Source: Comamonadaceae bacterium (GTDB lineage: Bacteria > Pseudomonadota > Gammaproteobacteria > Burkholderiales > Burkholderiaceae_C). Taken from it: a stretch of DNA of 64,000 bases. The notes beneath the pieces are model-generated. The model had not been told where the DNA came from. It ran no database searches and was given only the letters and a program-made list of their open reading frames with translations. The position numbers were made by a program, and so were the translations under genes. The stretch lies in contig JAIYCG010000044.1 in NCBI GenBank assembly GCA_027488115.1, forward strand, positions 62,001 through 126,000. The letters are read 5' to 3'. Numbering within the stretch: the stretch's first letter is position 1; the number at the start of each line of letters is the position of its first letter. Positions 51,803-60,410 of the stretch are shown piece by piece.

Positions 51803-52597
51803 TCATTGAAGCATTTCGCGTTTTTGCACAATATTGACCACAGATTCACTGCCAAATTCGGGATGATGAAGGTAGGCCAGCACTTGGCGTGCAGCTTCTT
51901 TGGGCGATGTCAAAGCACCGCTAGTTTGCAAATTGACATACCGCGCCTTGTCTGGAAAGAGCGCCTCATCGCCGTTACGCAACTCGCGCTGCATGTCGGT
52001 ATCGATGACGCCTGGTGCCAAAGAAACGATGAGCGCACCTGAAGGTCGCCTGGCTTCATCCAAAGCCATGCAGCGACTGAAGTGATCCATTCCCGCTTTT
52101 GCGGATGCATACAAGGCGGCTCCCGCCATCGCCCGTTGGCTCATGCCTGAGGAAATGTTCAGGATCTTCTGCACAGTGGGCCATTCGTTTGTCGCTTGCA
52201 AAAATGCAGCCGACAACTGCAATGGCGCAATCAGGTCCACGGTGATCGCTTGCGTGATGGTGTGTGGTGGGATTGTCTGCAAAGGGGCCATGGCACCCAA
52301 TGTGCCGGCGTTGTTGATCAAGGTCACGGACGATAAATGAGCCTGATCAATTTCTGCAAGCCATGCGGTCAGTCGCTTGGCAACAGGTTCTGGTTGAGCC
52401 AGATCTTCGCACCATTGAACCAATGGCGCACCTTGGCTGCTTGCTTCCTGCGCCAAATCGGTGGATGCCTTTCTGGACATGCACAAAACCAGATGGTGAG
52501 GTGACAACAATTGGCGTGCCATCTCCAAGCCCATGCCTTTGGATGCGCCAGTCATGATGAAGAGGTGTTGGATTTGCGGATCAGAGTGTGAAGGCAT
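51803..52597 (-). CDS. Short-chain dehydrogenase/reductase (sepiapterin-reductase-like)
   Basis: A 264-residue SDR: TGASKGMGLEMA cofactor motif, NNAG, catalytic serine in ILNISSGMSQ and YASAK. The pattern DLIAPLQLSAAFLQ and the RYVNLQTSGALTSPKEAA tail recall sepiapterin/benzil reductase types. I use the start MPSHSDPQIQ because it leaves the usual short lead before the cofactor motif; a start at 52654 is also possible. TGTACGGACA site 3 lies 77 bases upstream. Confidence 0.82.
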   Translation of the reverse strand: MPSHSDPQIQHLFIMTGASKGMGLEMARQLLSPHHLVLCMSRKASTDLAQEASSQGAPLVQWCEDLAQPEPVAKRLTAWLAEIDQAHLSSVTLINNAGTLGAMAPLQTIPPHTITQAITVDLIAPLQLSAAFLQATNEWPTVQKILNISSGMSQRAMAGAALYASAKAGMDHFSRCMALDEARRPSGALIVSLAPGVIDTDMQRELRNGDEALFPDKARYVNLQTSGALTSPKEAARQVLAYLHHPEFGSESVVNIVQKREMLQ

Positions 52598-52673
52598 AGG
52601 GCAAGCTGATGTGTATGGTGATTTACCCTTAAATGTGACCAAGTTGATTGACATCTTTAAAGAGCCACCATAT

Positions 52674-52683
52674 TGTCCGTACA
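52674..52683. promoter_or_regulatory. TGTACGGACA operator-like site 3 (inverted)
   Basis: TGTCCGTACA on the plus strand, i.e. the motif in inverse orientation, between the divergent SDR gene and the CoA-transferase-crotonase-Bug operon. It shares 15 bases with site 1. Confidence 0.65.
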
Positions 52684-52731
52684 TATGGTGATTTCAGTTT
52701 AAAACGATTCTGCCCTTAGGACAAGACCTTC

Positions 52732-53928
52732 ATGCAACCCAAAAGTTCCGAATCTACGGCATTGAAGCGATTCAAAGTTTTAGATTTAACCCGCATTCGT
52801 TCAGGTCCTACCTGTGTGCGCACTCTGGCCGATTTTGGTGCTGAAGTCATTCGCATCGAATCCCCAGCTGGGCTTGATCCCAACGAGGGTGCGTTGGGTG
52901 GGCGTGAGACCTACGACATGCTGAATTTGCATCGCAATAAACGATCGATCACTCTCAACCTGAAAGAGCCTGAAGCCCAAGACATTTTTTACAAATTGGT
53001 GGCGCAATCCGATGTGGTGGTCGAAAACTACCGCCCCGATGTGAAATTCCGATTAGGCATCGATTACGACACCCTCGCTGCCATCAATCCCCGCATCATT
53101 TTGGCCAGCATTTCGGGTTTTGGCGAAGACGGCCCTTACCGCAAAAGGCCGGGATTTGACCAAATTGCACAAGGCATGGGCGGCATGATGTCGGTCACCG
53201 GCATGCCCGGCCAAGGACCTGTTCGGGCAGGCATTGCCATAGCCGACTCGAGCGCAGGTGTCTTTGCAGCAACCGGTATTTTGATTGCACTGCTGGAGCG
53301 GGAAAGCTCTGGCCAGGGTCAATGGGTGCAATCGAATTTATTGCACTCAATGATCAGCCTGTGCGACTTCCAAGCCGCGCGCTATTTGATCGATGGCGAG
53401 ATTCCAGAACAAGCTGGCAACGACCACCCATTTGCCACGCCCATGGGCACGTTCAAAGCCAACGATGGTTATTTCAACATTGGTGCTTCGGGTACCAACC
53501 AATACCGCGCCTTGTGTGAGGTCTTGAATCGCTTGGATTTGCGCGACGAGCCACGCTATCAAAAAAATCCAGAGCGACTCAAAGATCGTGAATATTTGAA
53601 TGCCGAATTGAACAAGGAATTTGCTACCCAAACCACGGCTCATTGGGTGCAGGCATTGAACGACGCAGGTGTCCCCTGTGGCCCGATCTACAACATGCAG
53701 CAGGTCTTTGAAGATCCTCAGGTTCAACACTTGAAAGCGGCTGTCCCCCTCCAGCATCCTAAAAGGGGAGAGATCCGAGTGCTGGGCCAACCCTTCAAGC
53801 TATCACGCACCCCCAGTGCAGTCACTTTTACTCAACGCGACTTGGGCGAGGACAACGACGCCATCCTGAACGAGTTGGGTTATTCACCAGAATCTATTGC
53901 GCAATTTAAATTGAAGAAAGTTATCTGA
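52732..53928 (+). CDS. Class III CoA-transferase (CaiB/BaiF family)
   Basis: A 398-residue CoA-transferase. D143 in RPGFDQIAQGMGG is the catalytic aspartate; FKVLDLTRIRSGPTCVRTLADFGAEVIRIE and NLHRNKRSITLNLK are typical. Leads a three-gene plus-strand operon with a crotonase-fold protein two bases downstream and a Bug binding protein. Confidence 0.9.
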   Translation: MQPKSSESTALKRFKVLDLTRIRSGPTCVRTLADFGAEVIRIESPAGLDPNEGALGGRETYDMLNLHRNKRSITLNLKEPEAQDIFYKLVAQSDVVVENYRPDVKFRLGIDYDTLAAINPRIILASISGFGEDGPYRKRPGFDQIAQGMGGMMSVTGMPGQGPVRAGIAIADSSAGVFAATGILIALLERESSGQGQWVQSNLLHSMISLCDFQAARYLIDGEIPEQAGNDHPFATPMGTFKANDGYFNIGASGTNQYRALCEVLNRLDLRDEPRYQKNPERLKDREYLNAELNKEFATQTTAHWVQALNDAGVPCGPIYNMQQVFEDPQVQHLKAAVPLQHPKRGEIRVLGQPFKLSRTPSAVTFTQRDLGEDNDAILNELGYSPESIAQFKLKKVI

Positions 53929-53930
53929 GC

Positions 53931-54731
53931 ATGAGCGACAACTCCCAACCCGCAGGCCGACTCGACCACCACGTACAAGACCATGTCGGTTATGTGACCT
54001 TCAACAATCCCAGTAAATTCAATGCCGTCAACTACGACATGTGGTGTGCTTTGCCTCTGGCCATGAAGGCCTTGAACGAGGATCCGCAAGTTCGCTTGAT
54101 CGTCTTGCAGGGAGCGGGTGAAAAAGCATTTGTATCGGGCGCTGATATTTCTCAATTCAACACACACCGCAACGGTGATGCGAGCACCCATTACAACGAG
54201 GCTACCCAAGCGGGCTACGCGGCAGTGCTCGATTGCCCCAAACCCACATTGGCCAAAATTCGAGGCATCTGCATGGGCGGTGGCTTGGGCCTGGCCCTCA
54301 ATTGCGATGTGCGCATGGCTGCAGCTGATGGCAAGTTCCGCATGCCAGCTGGTCGTTTGGGCTTGGGCTATGCCTTCGATGGTGTGAAGCGATTCACAGA
54401 GATTGTGGGCACAGCCAACACCGCTGATTTATTTTTCAGTGCGCGTATTTTTGGCGCTGAAGAAGCCCTGCGCATTGGCTTGCTGAAGCAAGTCGCAGCG
54501 GTCGAAGAATTTGATGCGGTGGTCAGTGCTTATGCGCAAATGGTGTGCGAAAACGCACCATTGACTTTGGCCGCCGCCAAGCGGTCTTTACTGGAGTTGC
54601 GCAAAAATCCTAACGAGCGAGATTTACCAGGTGTGAAAGCCATGGTGGACGCTTGCTTCAGCAGCGAAGACTACAAAGAGGGTCGCAAAGCGTTCACAGA
54701 AAAACGCACACCACAATTTAAAGGTCAATAA
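53931..54731 (+). CDS. Crotonase-superfamily protein without hydratase glutamates
   Basis: A 266-residue crotonase-fold protein. The oxyanion hole (KAFVSGADI, ICMGGGLG) is intact. The two hydratase glutamates are replaced by L119 and about A140, judged by alignment to the hydratase at 48982. It is therefore not a standard hydratase; hydrolase, isomerase or decarboxylase activity on an acyl-CoA are options. Two bases separate it from the CoA-transferase gene. Confidence 0.83.
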   Translation: MSDNSQPAGRLDHHVQDHVGYVTFNNPSKFNAVNYDMWCALPLAMKALNEDPQVRLIVLQGAGEKAFVSGADISQFNTHRNGDASTHYNEATQAGYAAVLDCPKPTLAKIRGICMGGGLGLALNCDVRMAAADGKFRMPAGRLGLGYAFDGVKRFTEIVGTANTADLFFSARIFGAEEALRIGLLKQVAAVEEFDAVVSAYAQMVCENAPLTLAAAKRSLLELRKNPNERDLPGVKAMVDACFSSEDYKEGRKAFTEKRTPQFKGQ

Positions 54732-54742
54732 GGAGACAGATC

Positions 54743-55705
54743 ATGAAAACACGTTCTTGGTGGCTGTTCGCTTTAAGCCTATGGACAGCCTGTACGGTAT
54801 TCGCACAGACTTACCCCAACAAACCCATCAAGTTCGTCGTAGGCTATCCGCCAGGAGGCTCGGGTGATTTTGTAACCCGAACTGTGGGCGAAGCCATTGC
54901 CGCTGAATTGGGTCAATCGGCCGTCATCGAGAACCGGCCTGGCGCGGCAGGCAACTTGGCCAGTGAAATCGTGAACAAATCGCCAGCCGATGGCTACACT
55001 TTGTTGGTCGGCAGCAACCCCTACATCAACAAGGCACTGTACAAAAAACTGCCCTATGACATTGAAAAGGATTTTCAGCCCATTACCTTGCTAGGCAACG
55101 GGCCTATGGTGATCGCGGTCAACAGCAGCCTGCCAGTGAACAACATCAAAGAGTTGATCGCCTACGCCAAGAAGAATCCCGACAAACTCAACTTTGGCTC
55201 AAGTGGCAATGGCTCGGCGCCACATTTGGCCGGAATCTTGTTCAACAGTGTGGCTGGAACAGACATGGTGCACATTCCCTTCAAAGGGGGTGCGCCAGCC
55301 GTGCAGTCCTTGATTGCAGGAGACACACAGGTTATTTTTGGTACCTCCCCCGTGGTCTTGCCGCAAGTGCGCGGCGGTCGAATTCGCGCACTGGCCATCA
55401 CCACCCAAGATCGTTCAGAGGCTATTCCAAACATCATTGGCATGAAGGAAGCAGGCTTAGCCGACTACAACATCAGCTTTTCGTTTGGACTTTATGCACC
55501 CATCAAAACACCGCCAGAAGACGTGAAAAAGATTTTCGAGGCGGCGGTCAAAGTGCTCAAGCGCCAAGATATTCGCGACAAATTAGCCACACAAGGCATG
55601 GATCCGTTGCCCAATCATTCGCCCAATGAATTTCGATTGCAAAATCAGCGTGAAGCGCCTTTATGGAACAAACTGATTGAGGCTTCCGGCGCCAAGGTGG
55701 ATTGA
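54743..55705 (+). CDS. Bug/TctC-type periplasmic binding protein
   Basis: A 320-residue member: signal peptide ending CTVFAQT, YPNKPIKFVVGYPPGGSGDFVTRTVG, NRPGAAGNLASEIVNKSPADGYTLLVG and HIPFKGGAPAVQSLIAGD. An AAGGAGACAG site precedes the ATG. Last gene of its operon; a strong terminator follows. Confidence 0.9.
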   Translation: MKTRSWWLFALSLWTACTVFAQTYPNKPIKFVVGYPPGGSGDFVTRTVGEAIAAELGQSAVIENRPGAAGNLASEIVNKSPADGYTLLVGSNPYINKALYKKLPYDIEKDFQPITLLGNGPMVIAVNSSLPVNNIKELIAYAKKNPDKLNFGSSGNGSAPHLAGILFNSVAGTDMVHIPFKGGAPAVQSLIAGDTQVIFGTSPVVLPQVRGGRIRALAITTQDRSEAIPNIIGMKEAGLADYNISFSFGLYAPIKTPPEDVKKIFEAAVKVLKRQDIRDKLATQGMDPLPNHSPNEFRLQNQREAPLWNKLIEASGAKVD

Positions 55706-55760
55706 AGAGCAAGCCTGCGCATTTCAATAGGCAGTTGGTGCCAAGATGTCCACTCACTTG

Positions 55761-55788
55761 AAAATCGACTCACTCGAGTCGATTTTTT
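55761..55788 (+). terminator. Terminator after the CoA-transferase-crotonase-Bug operon
   Basis: Eleven-pair stem AAAATCGACTC / GAGTCGATTTT with loop ACTC and a T-run. Confidence 0.88.
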
Positions 55789-55820
55789 GCCATTAGCAGC
55801 TCAATCAAATCACGATCAAG

Positions 55821-56324
55821 ATGACTGAAACCAAGCCATTGAACATACTTTTTCTTTGCACCCATAACTCGGCCCGCAGCATCTTGGCTGAGGCATTGCT
55901 CAATCACATGGGGCAAGGCAAGTTCAAAGCCTATTCAGCAGGCAGCAGCCCCAGAGAAAACCAAAAACCCAATCCGATGGCGATTGCAAGCTTAGAAAAA
56001 GCAGGCATTTCAACGGAGGGTTTAAGCAGCAAAAGCTGGGACGTTTTTGCGATACCAGATGCACCACAAATGGATTTGGTCATTACAGTTTGCGACAACG
56101 CAGCGGGCGAAGTTTGTCCGTATTGGCCTGGCCAGCCTGCAACCGCACACTGGGGCTATGCTGACCCTTCTGAAGGTTCTGGTACTGATGAAGAAAAAAT
56201 GGAGGCCTTTAAGCAAACATTGCATCTCATCAAAAAACGACTGGAAATTTTCACAAGCTTGCCCCTCAGAAGCCTCGGCAAGAAGACTTTGGAAAACACA
56301 GCACGCGAGCTGGCAAACAAATGA
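55821..56324 (+). CDS. arsC: Arsenate reductase, low-molecular-weight phosphatase type
   Basis: A 167-residue ArsC of the LMW-phosphatase fold. The P-loop is CTHNSARS (C13, R19); further cysteines C91 (TVCDNAAG) and C99 (EVCPYWPG) and WGYADPS fit the arsenate reductase branch. It reduces As(V) to As(III) in the cytoplasm. The downstream truncated aquaporin gene overlaps its stop by four bases, the context of glyceroporin-type arsenic export systems. No arsR or efflux gene (arsB/acr3) is in the window. Confidence 0.88.
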   Translation: MTETKPLNILFLCTHNSARSILAEALLNHMGQGKFKAYSAGSSPRENQKPNPMAIASLEKAGISTEGLSSKSWDVFAIPDAPQMDLVITVCDNAAGEVCPYWPGQPATAHWGYADPSEGSGTDEEKMEAFKQTLHLIKKRLEIFTSLPLRSLGKKTLENTARELANK

Positions 56325-56644
56325 TCCATTGGATACGGTATGTCGCAGAGCTTTTGGGCACAGCAGCCTTGCTGTGTGCCGTGATCGGCTCGGGCATCAT
56401 GGCCGAGCATTTGGCCGGCGGAAATATCGCAGTTGCGCTTCTGGCCAACACACTTGCTACAGTCTTCGCTCTTTATGCATTGATTGAAACACTGGGACCT
56501 ATCAGCGGGGCTCATTTCAATCCAGTGGTATCGATGGTGATGGCTTATCGGAAACACTTAGCGCGACATCATTTGTTGGGATATGTCGTTGCCCAGCTGA
56601 CAGGTGCTGTAATTACCCGCTTGAAGCCAAGGGTGCAGTGTTAA
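56321..56644 (+). pseudogene. Truncated MIP/aquaporin (arsenic-associated)
   Basis: A 107-residue frame that matches only the first half of a major intrinsic protein: helix 1, GNIAVALLANTLATVFALYALIETLGPISGAHFNPVVS with the first NPV pore motif, and a third helix ending AQLTGAVITRLKPRVQC. The family needs about 220-240 residues and a second NPA-type half, which is missing; the last eight residues look like read-through into unrelated sequence. Overlaps arsC by four bases. Probably a remnant of an AqpS-like arsenite channel. Confidence 0.7.
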
Positions 56645-56711
56645 GTCCGTGCCCCAATTGATCTGCCGCAAAGTGCAATGAAGATGAGGCAGACTTGCCT
56701 AAGGAAAAAAT

Positions 56712-58178
56712 TTAGGTTTCTTCAGATGGTTCACGTTGCAGAACGCGCCCTGGGCGCGCACCTGTTGATTTTCCATCTCGCCAAACTATTGCGCCATTGA
56801 CGATGACAGCTTCGATACCTCGAGCTGGTGCAATGGGTGCAGCGAAGGTGGCAGCCTCATCGACAGTGTCAGCGTCGAACAAGGTCAGGTCGGCATAGGC
56901 GCCTTCACGAAGTATCCCACGGTCTTTGAGGCCAAAGTTTTTAGCAGTCAGTCCGGTCATTTTGTAGACGGCTGTCTCAAGCGGAAAAAGACCGAGCAAG
57001 CGGCCATAGTGCCCCAGCACACGCGGAAAGCTACCCCAAAGACGCGGGTGTGGAGAGGTGTCATGCGGTAATCCGTCGGAGCCGATCATGGTTTGATCAA
57101 ACTTAAGAATTCGCTGAACATCGGCCTCGTCCATTTTGAAGTAAATTGCGCCAGCCGGCAGCAAACGCTTGACGGCTTCCTCTTGAGAGCAGTTCATTTT
57201 TTGTGCGATGGCTGTTAGGTCTTGGCCTGCATATTCAGGCAATGATTGCGACCAACTGACGATGACACGGGTTGAGGTTGCCGCACGATCTGCTGACAAG
57301 ATGGTAGAGCTGGCTGTATAGGGGTAGCAGTCTAAGCAAATCGTTTGAGTCGCCATATTTTTTTCGATCAAGGCCAGCGTTTCCACTGAACGGCCTTGGT
57401 TTGCCGGCTCGGCTACTTTGTGGTGTGAGATCACAACGGGTACGCCGACTTCGCGGCCAATCCTAAAGCTTTCTTCCAGTGAATCTATGACACGATCGGC
57501 TTCGTTGCGCATGTGGGTGCAATACAGGCCATTGAATTTTTTGAGTGAGCTACATACTTCAATGACTTCCTCGGTGGGAGCAGCAATGGAGGGTTCGTAG
57601 AACAGCCCCGTGGACACGCCGATGGCCCCTGCATGCATGGCTTCGTTGACCAGTTCACGCATTGCCTGAATCTCGCTTGGACTGGCCGCTTGCGAAAAAT
57701 CGTTCATGGTCGCAACGCGCAAAGTGGTGTGCCCAACGAGCATGGCGCAATTGGTGGCAGCTGGATTGGCGCGCAACTCTTCGAGGTAGGATTTAAAAGT
57801 GGGGAAGTGAAACCAAGTTCCCTGCTCGTCCAAAAGATTAAGCGGAGGGGTCACTGGATTGGGAATGGGGCGTGGCATCGGCGCTAAAGAAACACCGCAA
57901 TTACCGCCGATCACAGTGGTTACGCCTTGGCTAACTTTAGGGGCCATGTCGGGGTTCGAGAGCATCATCCGATCATCGTGGGTGTGCGAGTCAATAAAGC
58001 CCGGCGCGGCGATACGCCCGCCTAGGTTAAGCTCCAAGTCGCCGCAAAATGAGGAAAGATCGCCAATGCATTCGATGCGGTCGCCTCGTATGCCAATGTC
58101 GCCATTAAAGCGTGGGGCATTTGTTCCGTCAACGATGCTGGCGTTGCGAATTAAGAGGTCGAAATTTTTTTTCATCAC
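56712..58178 (-). CDS. N-acyl-D-amino-acid deacylase (D-aminoacylase)
   Basis: A 488-residue amidohydrolase. Ligands known for D-aminoacylase appear in order: H65 and H67 (DSHTHDD), C94 (GGNCGVS), H222 (THMRNE), H252/H253 (SHHK) and D368 (GSDGLPHD). It removes the acyl group from N-acyl-D-amino acids. The order of spacing agrees closely with the Alcaligenes enzyme as I recall it. Last gene of the D-amino acid operon, after a DSD1-like enzyme, a Bug protein and a D-amino acid transaminase. Confidence 0.87.
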   Translation of the reverse strand: MMKKNFDLLIRNASIVDGTNAPRFNGDIGIRGDRIECIGDLSSFCGDLELNLGGRIAAPGFIDSHTHDDRMMLSNPDMAPKVSQGVTTVIGGNCGVSLAPMPRPIPNPVTPPLNLLDEQGTWFHFPTFKSYLEELRANPAATNCAMLVGHTTLRVATMNDFSQAASPSEIQAMRELVNEAMHAGAIGVSTGLFYEPSIAAPTEEVIEVCSSLKKFNGLYCTHMRNEADRVIDSLEESFRIGREVGVPVVISHHKVAEPANQGRSVETLALIEKNMATQTICLDCYPYTASSTILSADRAATSTRVIVSWSQSLPEYAGQDLTAIAQKMNCSQEEAVKRLLPAGAIYFKMDEADVQRILKFDQTMIGSDGLPHDTSPHPRLWGSFPRVLGHYGRLLGLFPLETAVYKMTGLTAKNFGLKDRGILREGAYADLTLFDADTVDEAATFAAPIAPARGIEAVIVNGAIVWRDGKSTGARPGRVLQREPSEET

Positions 58179-58221
58179 ACGCCTTTAACTTTCAATGAGA
58201 TGGAGCAGCTTGCCGCATGTT

Positions 58222-59337
58222 TTACAACACGGCACCGCGTGCGGCAATTGGCCATACGGCTTCGACCCGATCACCTCGGATGCAGATCATTTCGTCGTAA
58301 AGATTGACGGTTGGATCGCAGTGACCAGGCACCAGCATGAGTTGATCACCCAAATTCACTGAAGCCGCATTGATTGTGCTGAGCACACCATGTTCATCAG
58401 CTGCTTTGATGTAGCTTAGGTCCGTCCTCTGCCAAACTTTTGGCATGCCTGAGTCAACGCTAGAAGCTTTGAGGCCTGCATCAATCACCGCATAATTGGA
58501 AGCGTTGCGACTCATGACGGTCGTGCGTACAAACAGGGCATGCTCGAAAGCAATATCGCCAATTGCAAGCTGGTTGTCACTGTAGTCGCGGTCCATGAAA
58601 ATGTAGGAGCCAGCTTGAATTTCATTGAAGACACCAGAGTCTCTTTCATGCAAGAAGGTGCCGGTGCCGCCGCCCGTGATGCGCTCGACATTGATGCCGC
58701 AAGACTCAATTGCCTGACGGCTGATGCGGGCGGCCTCGACAGCGCTGGCAATGGCCGCTGCCCGGTCTTGAGGCAAACGCTGATGTTGCGCCGAGCCGTG
58801 GTAGCACTGCAGGCCCGCAAATCGAAGTGAGGAGTTGGCAACGACCTGTCGCGCCAAAAGGGCTGCAGCTTCGCCAGGGGCAACACCGCATCGGTTGGCC
58901 CCAACATTGATTTCAACGTAAACATCCAAAGATACCGAGTGGGCCATGGCGACAGCCGAAAGCGCTTCGATTTGCTGCGCATGATCTACCAGAACTCCTA
59001 TGCGAGCCCTGCGTGCCAGCTGTGCGAGATGGCGCAGCTTGGTGCTTCCTATGACCTCATTGGTGATCAATATATCTTGTATGCCAGCCTGGACAAAAAC
59101 CGCTGCTTCACTGACTTTTTGGCAGCATATGCCTATGGCCCCCAATTCAATTTGACGGCGTGCTATGTGTGGGCATTTGTGACTTTTTGCATGTGCACGA
59201 AGGCGAACATGACTGCCTTGTAGCGCCAAGCGCATGCGTGCCAAATTGCGCTCGAAGGCATCGAGGTCAAGTACCAGTGAAGGTGTGTCGATCTGGCTGA
59301 TGTGATCGCCAAGTTGTGCAGCTTTCCAAGGGCTCAT
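58222..59337 (-). CDS. DSD1-like PLP enzyme (D-threonine aldolase/D-serine dehydratase family)
   Basis: A 371-residue fold-type III PLP enzyme: DTPSLVLDLDAFERN, PLP lysine K51 in RAHAKSHKCPHIA, the phosphate-binding GGGTGTF region and the C-terminal PGHCDPTVNLYDE, whose H and C bind the divalent metal in DSD1-type enzymes. Possible reactions are D-threonine or 3-hydroxy-D-aspartate aldol cleavage or D-serine dehydration. I use the ATG at 59337; a TTG eight codons upstream is possible. Confidence 0.85.
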   Translation of the reverse strand: MSPWKAAQLGDHISQIDTPSLVLDLDAFERNLARMRLALQGSHVRLRAHAKSHKCPHIARRQIELGAIGICCQKVSEAAVFVQAGIQDILITNEVIGSTKLRHLAQLARRARIGVLVDHAQQIEALSAVAMAHSVSLDVYVEINVGANRCGVAPGEAAALLARQVVANSSLRFAGLQCYHGSAQHQRLPQDRAAAIASAVEAARISRQAIESCGINVERITGGGTGTFLHERDSGVFNEIQAGSYIFMDRDYSDNQLAIGDIAFEHALFVRTTVMSRNASNYAVIDAGLKASSVDSGMPKVWQRTDLSYIKAADEHGVLSTINAASVNLGDQLMLVPGHCDPTVNLYDEMICIRGDRVEAVWPIAARGAVL

Positions 59338-59391
59338 TGAATGATCAGATGCCTTTATCAAGGTGAGTAATTTGTGAATTTCGACAATGCA

Positions 59392-60363
59392 CTAATCGAG
59401 TTTTGCGCCAGAAATTTTGACGACCTCGGCCCATTTGATTGTTTCGCGCCGCGATAATTCACGAAACTCTTCCGGAGAGCTGGGTGCTATCTCTGCATCG
59501 AGCGTTTGGAACCGTTCACGCAATATAGGACTGGCCAATGCTGTTCGAATTTCGGCATTGAGTCGGTTGACAAGCTCCTTGGGCATGTTCGCTGGACCAA
59601 TGATCCCGCCCCATGCGGTGACATCAAAACCTGGCACGCCTGATTCTGAAATCGTGGGAATATCAGGGTATTGAGCAGAGCGTTGAGAGCCAGAAATGCC
59701 TAAGGCACGCATGCGCCCCGCTTTAACGTGCGGACCGACCACCGGGGTGTTCTCCAGCATGATGTCGATATCGCCCCCGATCAAATCATTGATAGCACCA
59801 GTGACAGCTTTGTAAGGCACGTGAACCATGGTGGTTTGTGTCATGCTGCGCAGGAGTTCACCCCCAAGGTGGCCAGAAGTGCCATTGCCCGCAGTGCCTT
59901 GTACCAATTTACCGGGATTTTTCTTGGCGTAGGCAATCAGTTCTGACACATTCTTAATTGGTAATTTGTCTTTCACCACCAGCAGATTAACCACACGCAG
60001 GGCTCCCCCGATCAGGGTGAGGTCTTTGTCTACCTCATAGGGCAACTTGGGCATCAAAGCGCGGTTGGTGGCCAGTGACACGATGTTTCCGTAGCCAAGC
60101 GTATAACCGTCAGGGGCTGCACGAACCACCTCCATTGTGCCAATCACGTAAGAGGCGCCAGGCTTGTTGTCGATGACAATCGGGACGCCCATTTGCTGCG
60201 ACAACTGAGTGCCAAGCGCACGCATCAAAATGTCTGGCGCTCCCCCCGCCGCTGAAGGAACGATCAATCGAATCGGCTTGTCAGGGTAAGCGGCAAAACT
60301 TAATGCTGGCAGCACTGCGGTCAAGACGAGGGCGAAGCTGGCTAAAAGGCGGCGTTTTTGCAT
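59392..60363 (-). CDS. Bug/TctC-type periplasmic binding protein of the D-amino acid operon
   Basis: A 323-residue member: signal peptide ending LPALSFAA, YPDKPIRLIVPSAAGGAPDILMRALG, VIDNKPGASYVIGTMEVVRAAPDGYTLGYG and HVPYKAVTGAINDLIGGDI. It lies between the DSD1-like and D-amino acid transaminase genes, so an N-acyl-D-amino acid or D-amino acid ligand is possible; this is inferred from context. Confidence 0.9.
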   Translation of the reverse strand: MQKRRLLASFALVLTAVLPALSFAAYPDKPIRLIVPSAAGGAPDILMRALGTQLSQQMGVPIVIDNKPGASYVIGTMEVVRAAPDGYTLGYGNIVSLATNRALMPKLPYEVDKDLTLIGGALRVVNLLVVKDKLPIKNVSELIAYAKKNPGKLVQGTAGNGTSGHLGGELLRSMTQTTMVHVPYKAVTGAINDLIGGDIDIMLENTPVVGPHVKAGRMRALGISGSQRSAQYPDIPTISESGVPGFDVTAWGGIIGPANMPKELVNRLNAEIRTALASPILRERFQTLDAEIAPSSPEEFRELSRRETIKWAEVVKISGAKLD

Positions 60364-60410
60364 GTCGAATACTCTCGTGTAGTTAACAAATCAATGCTTT
60401 GGAACAAGTC

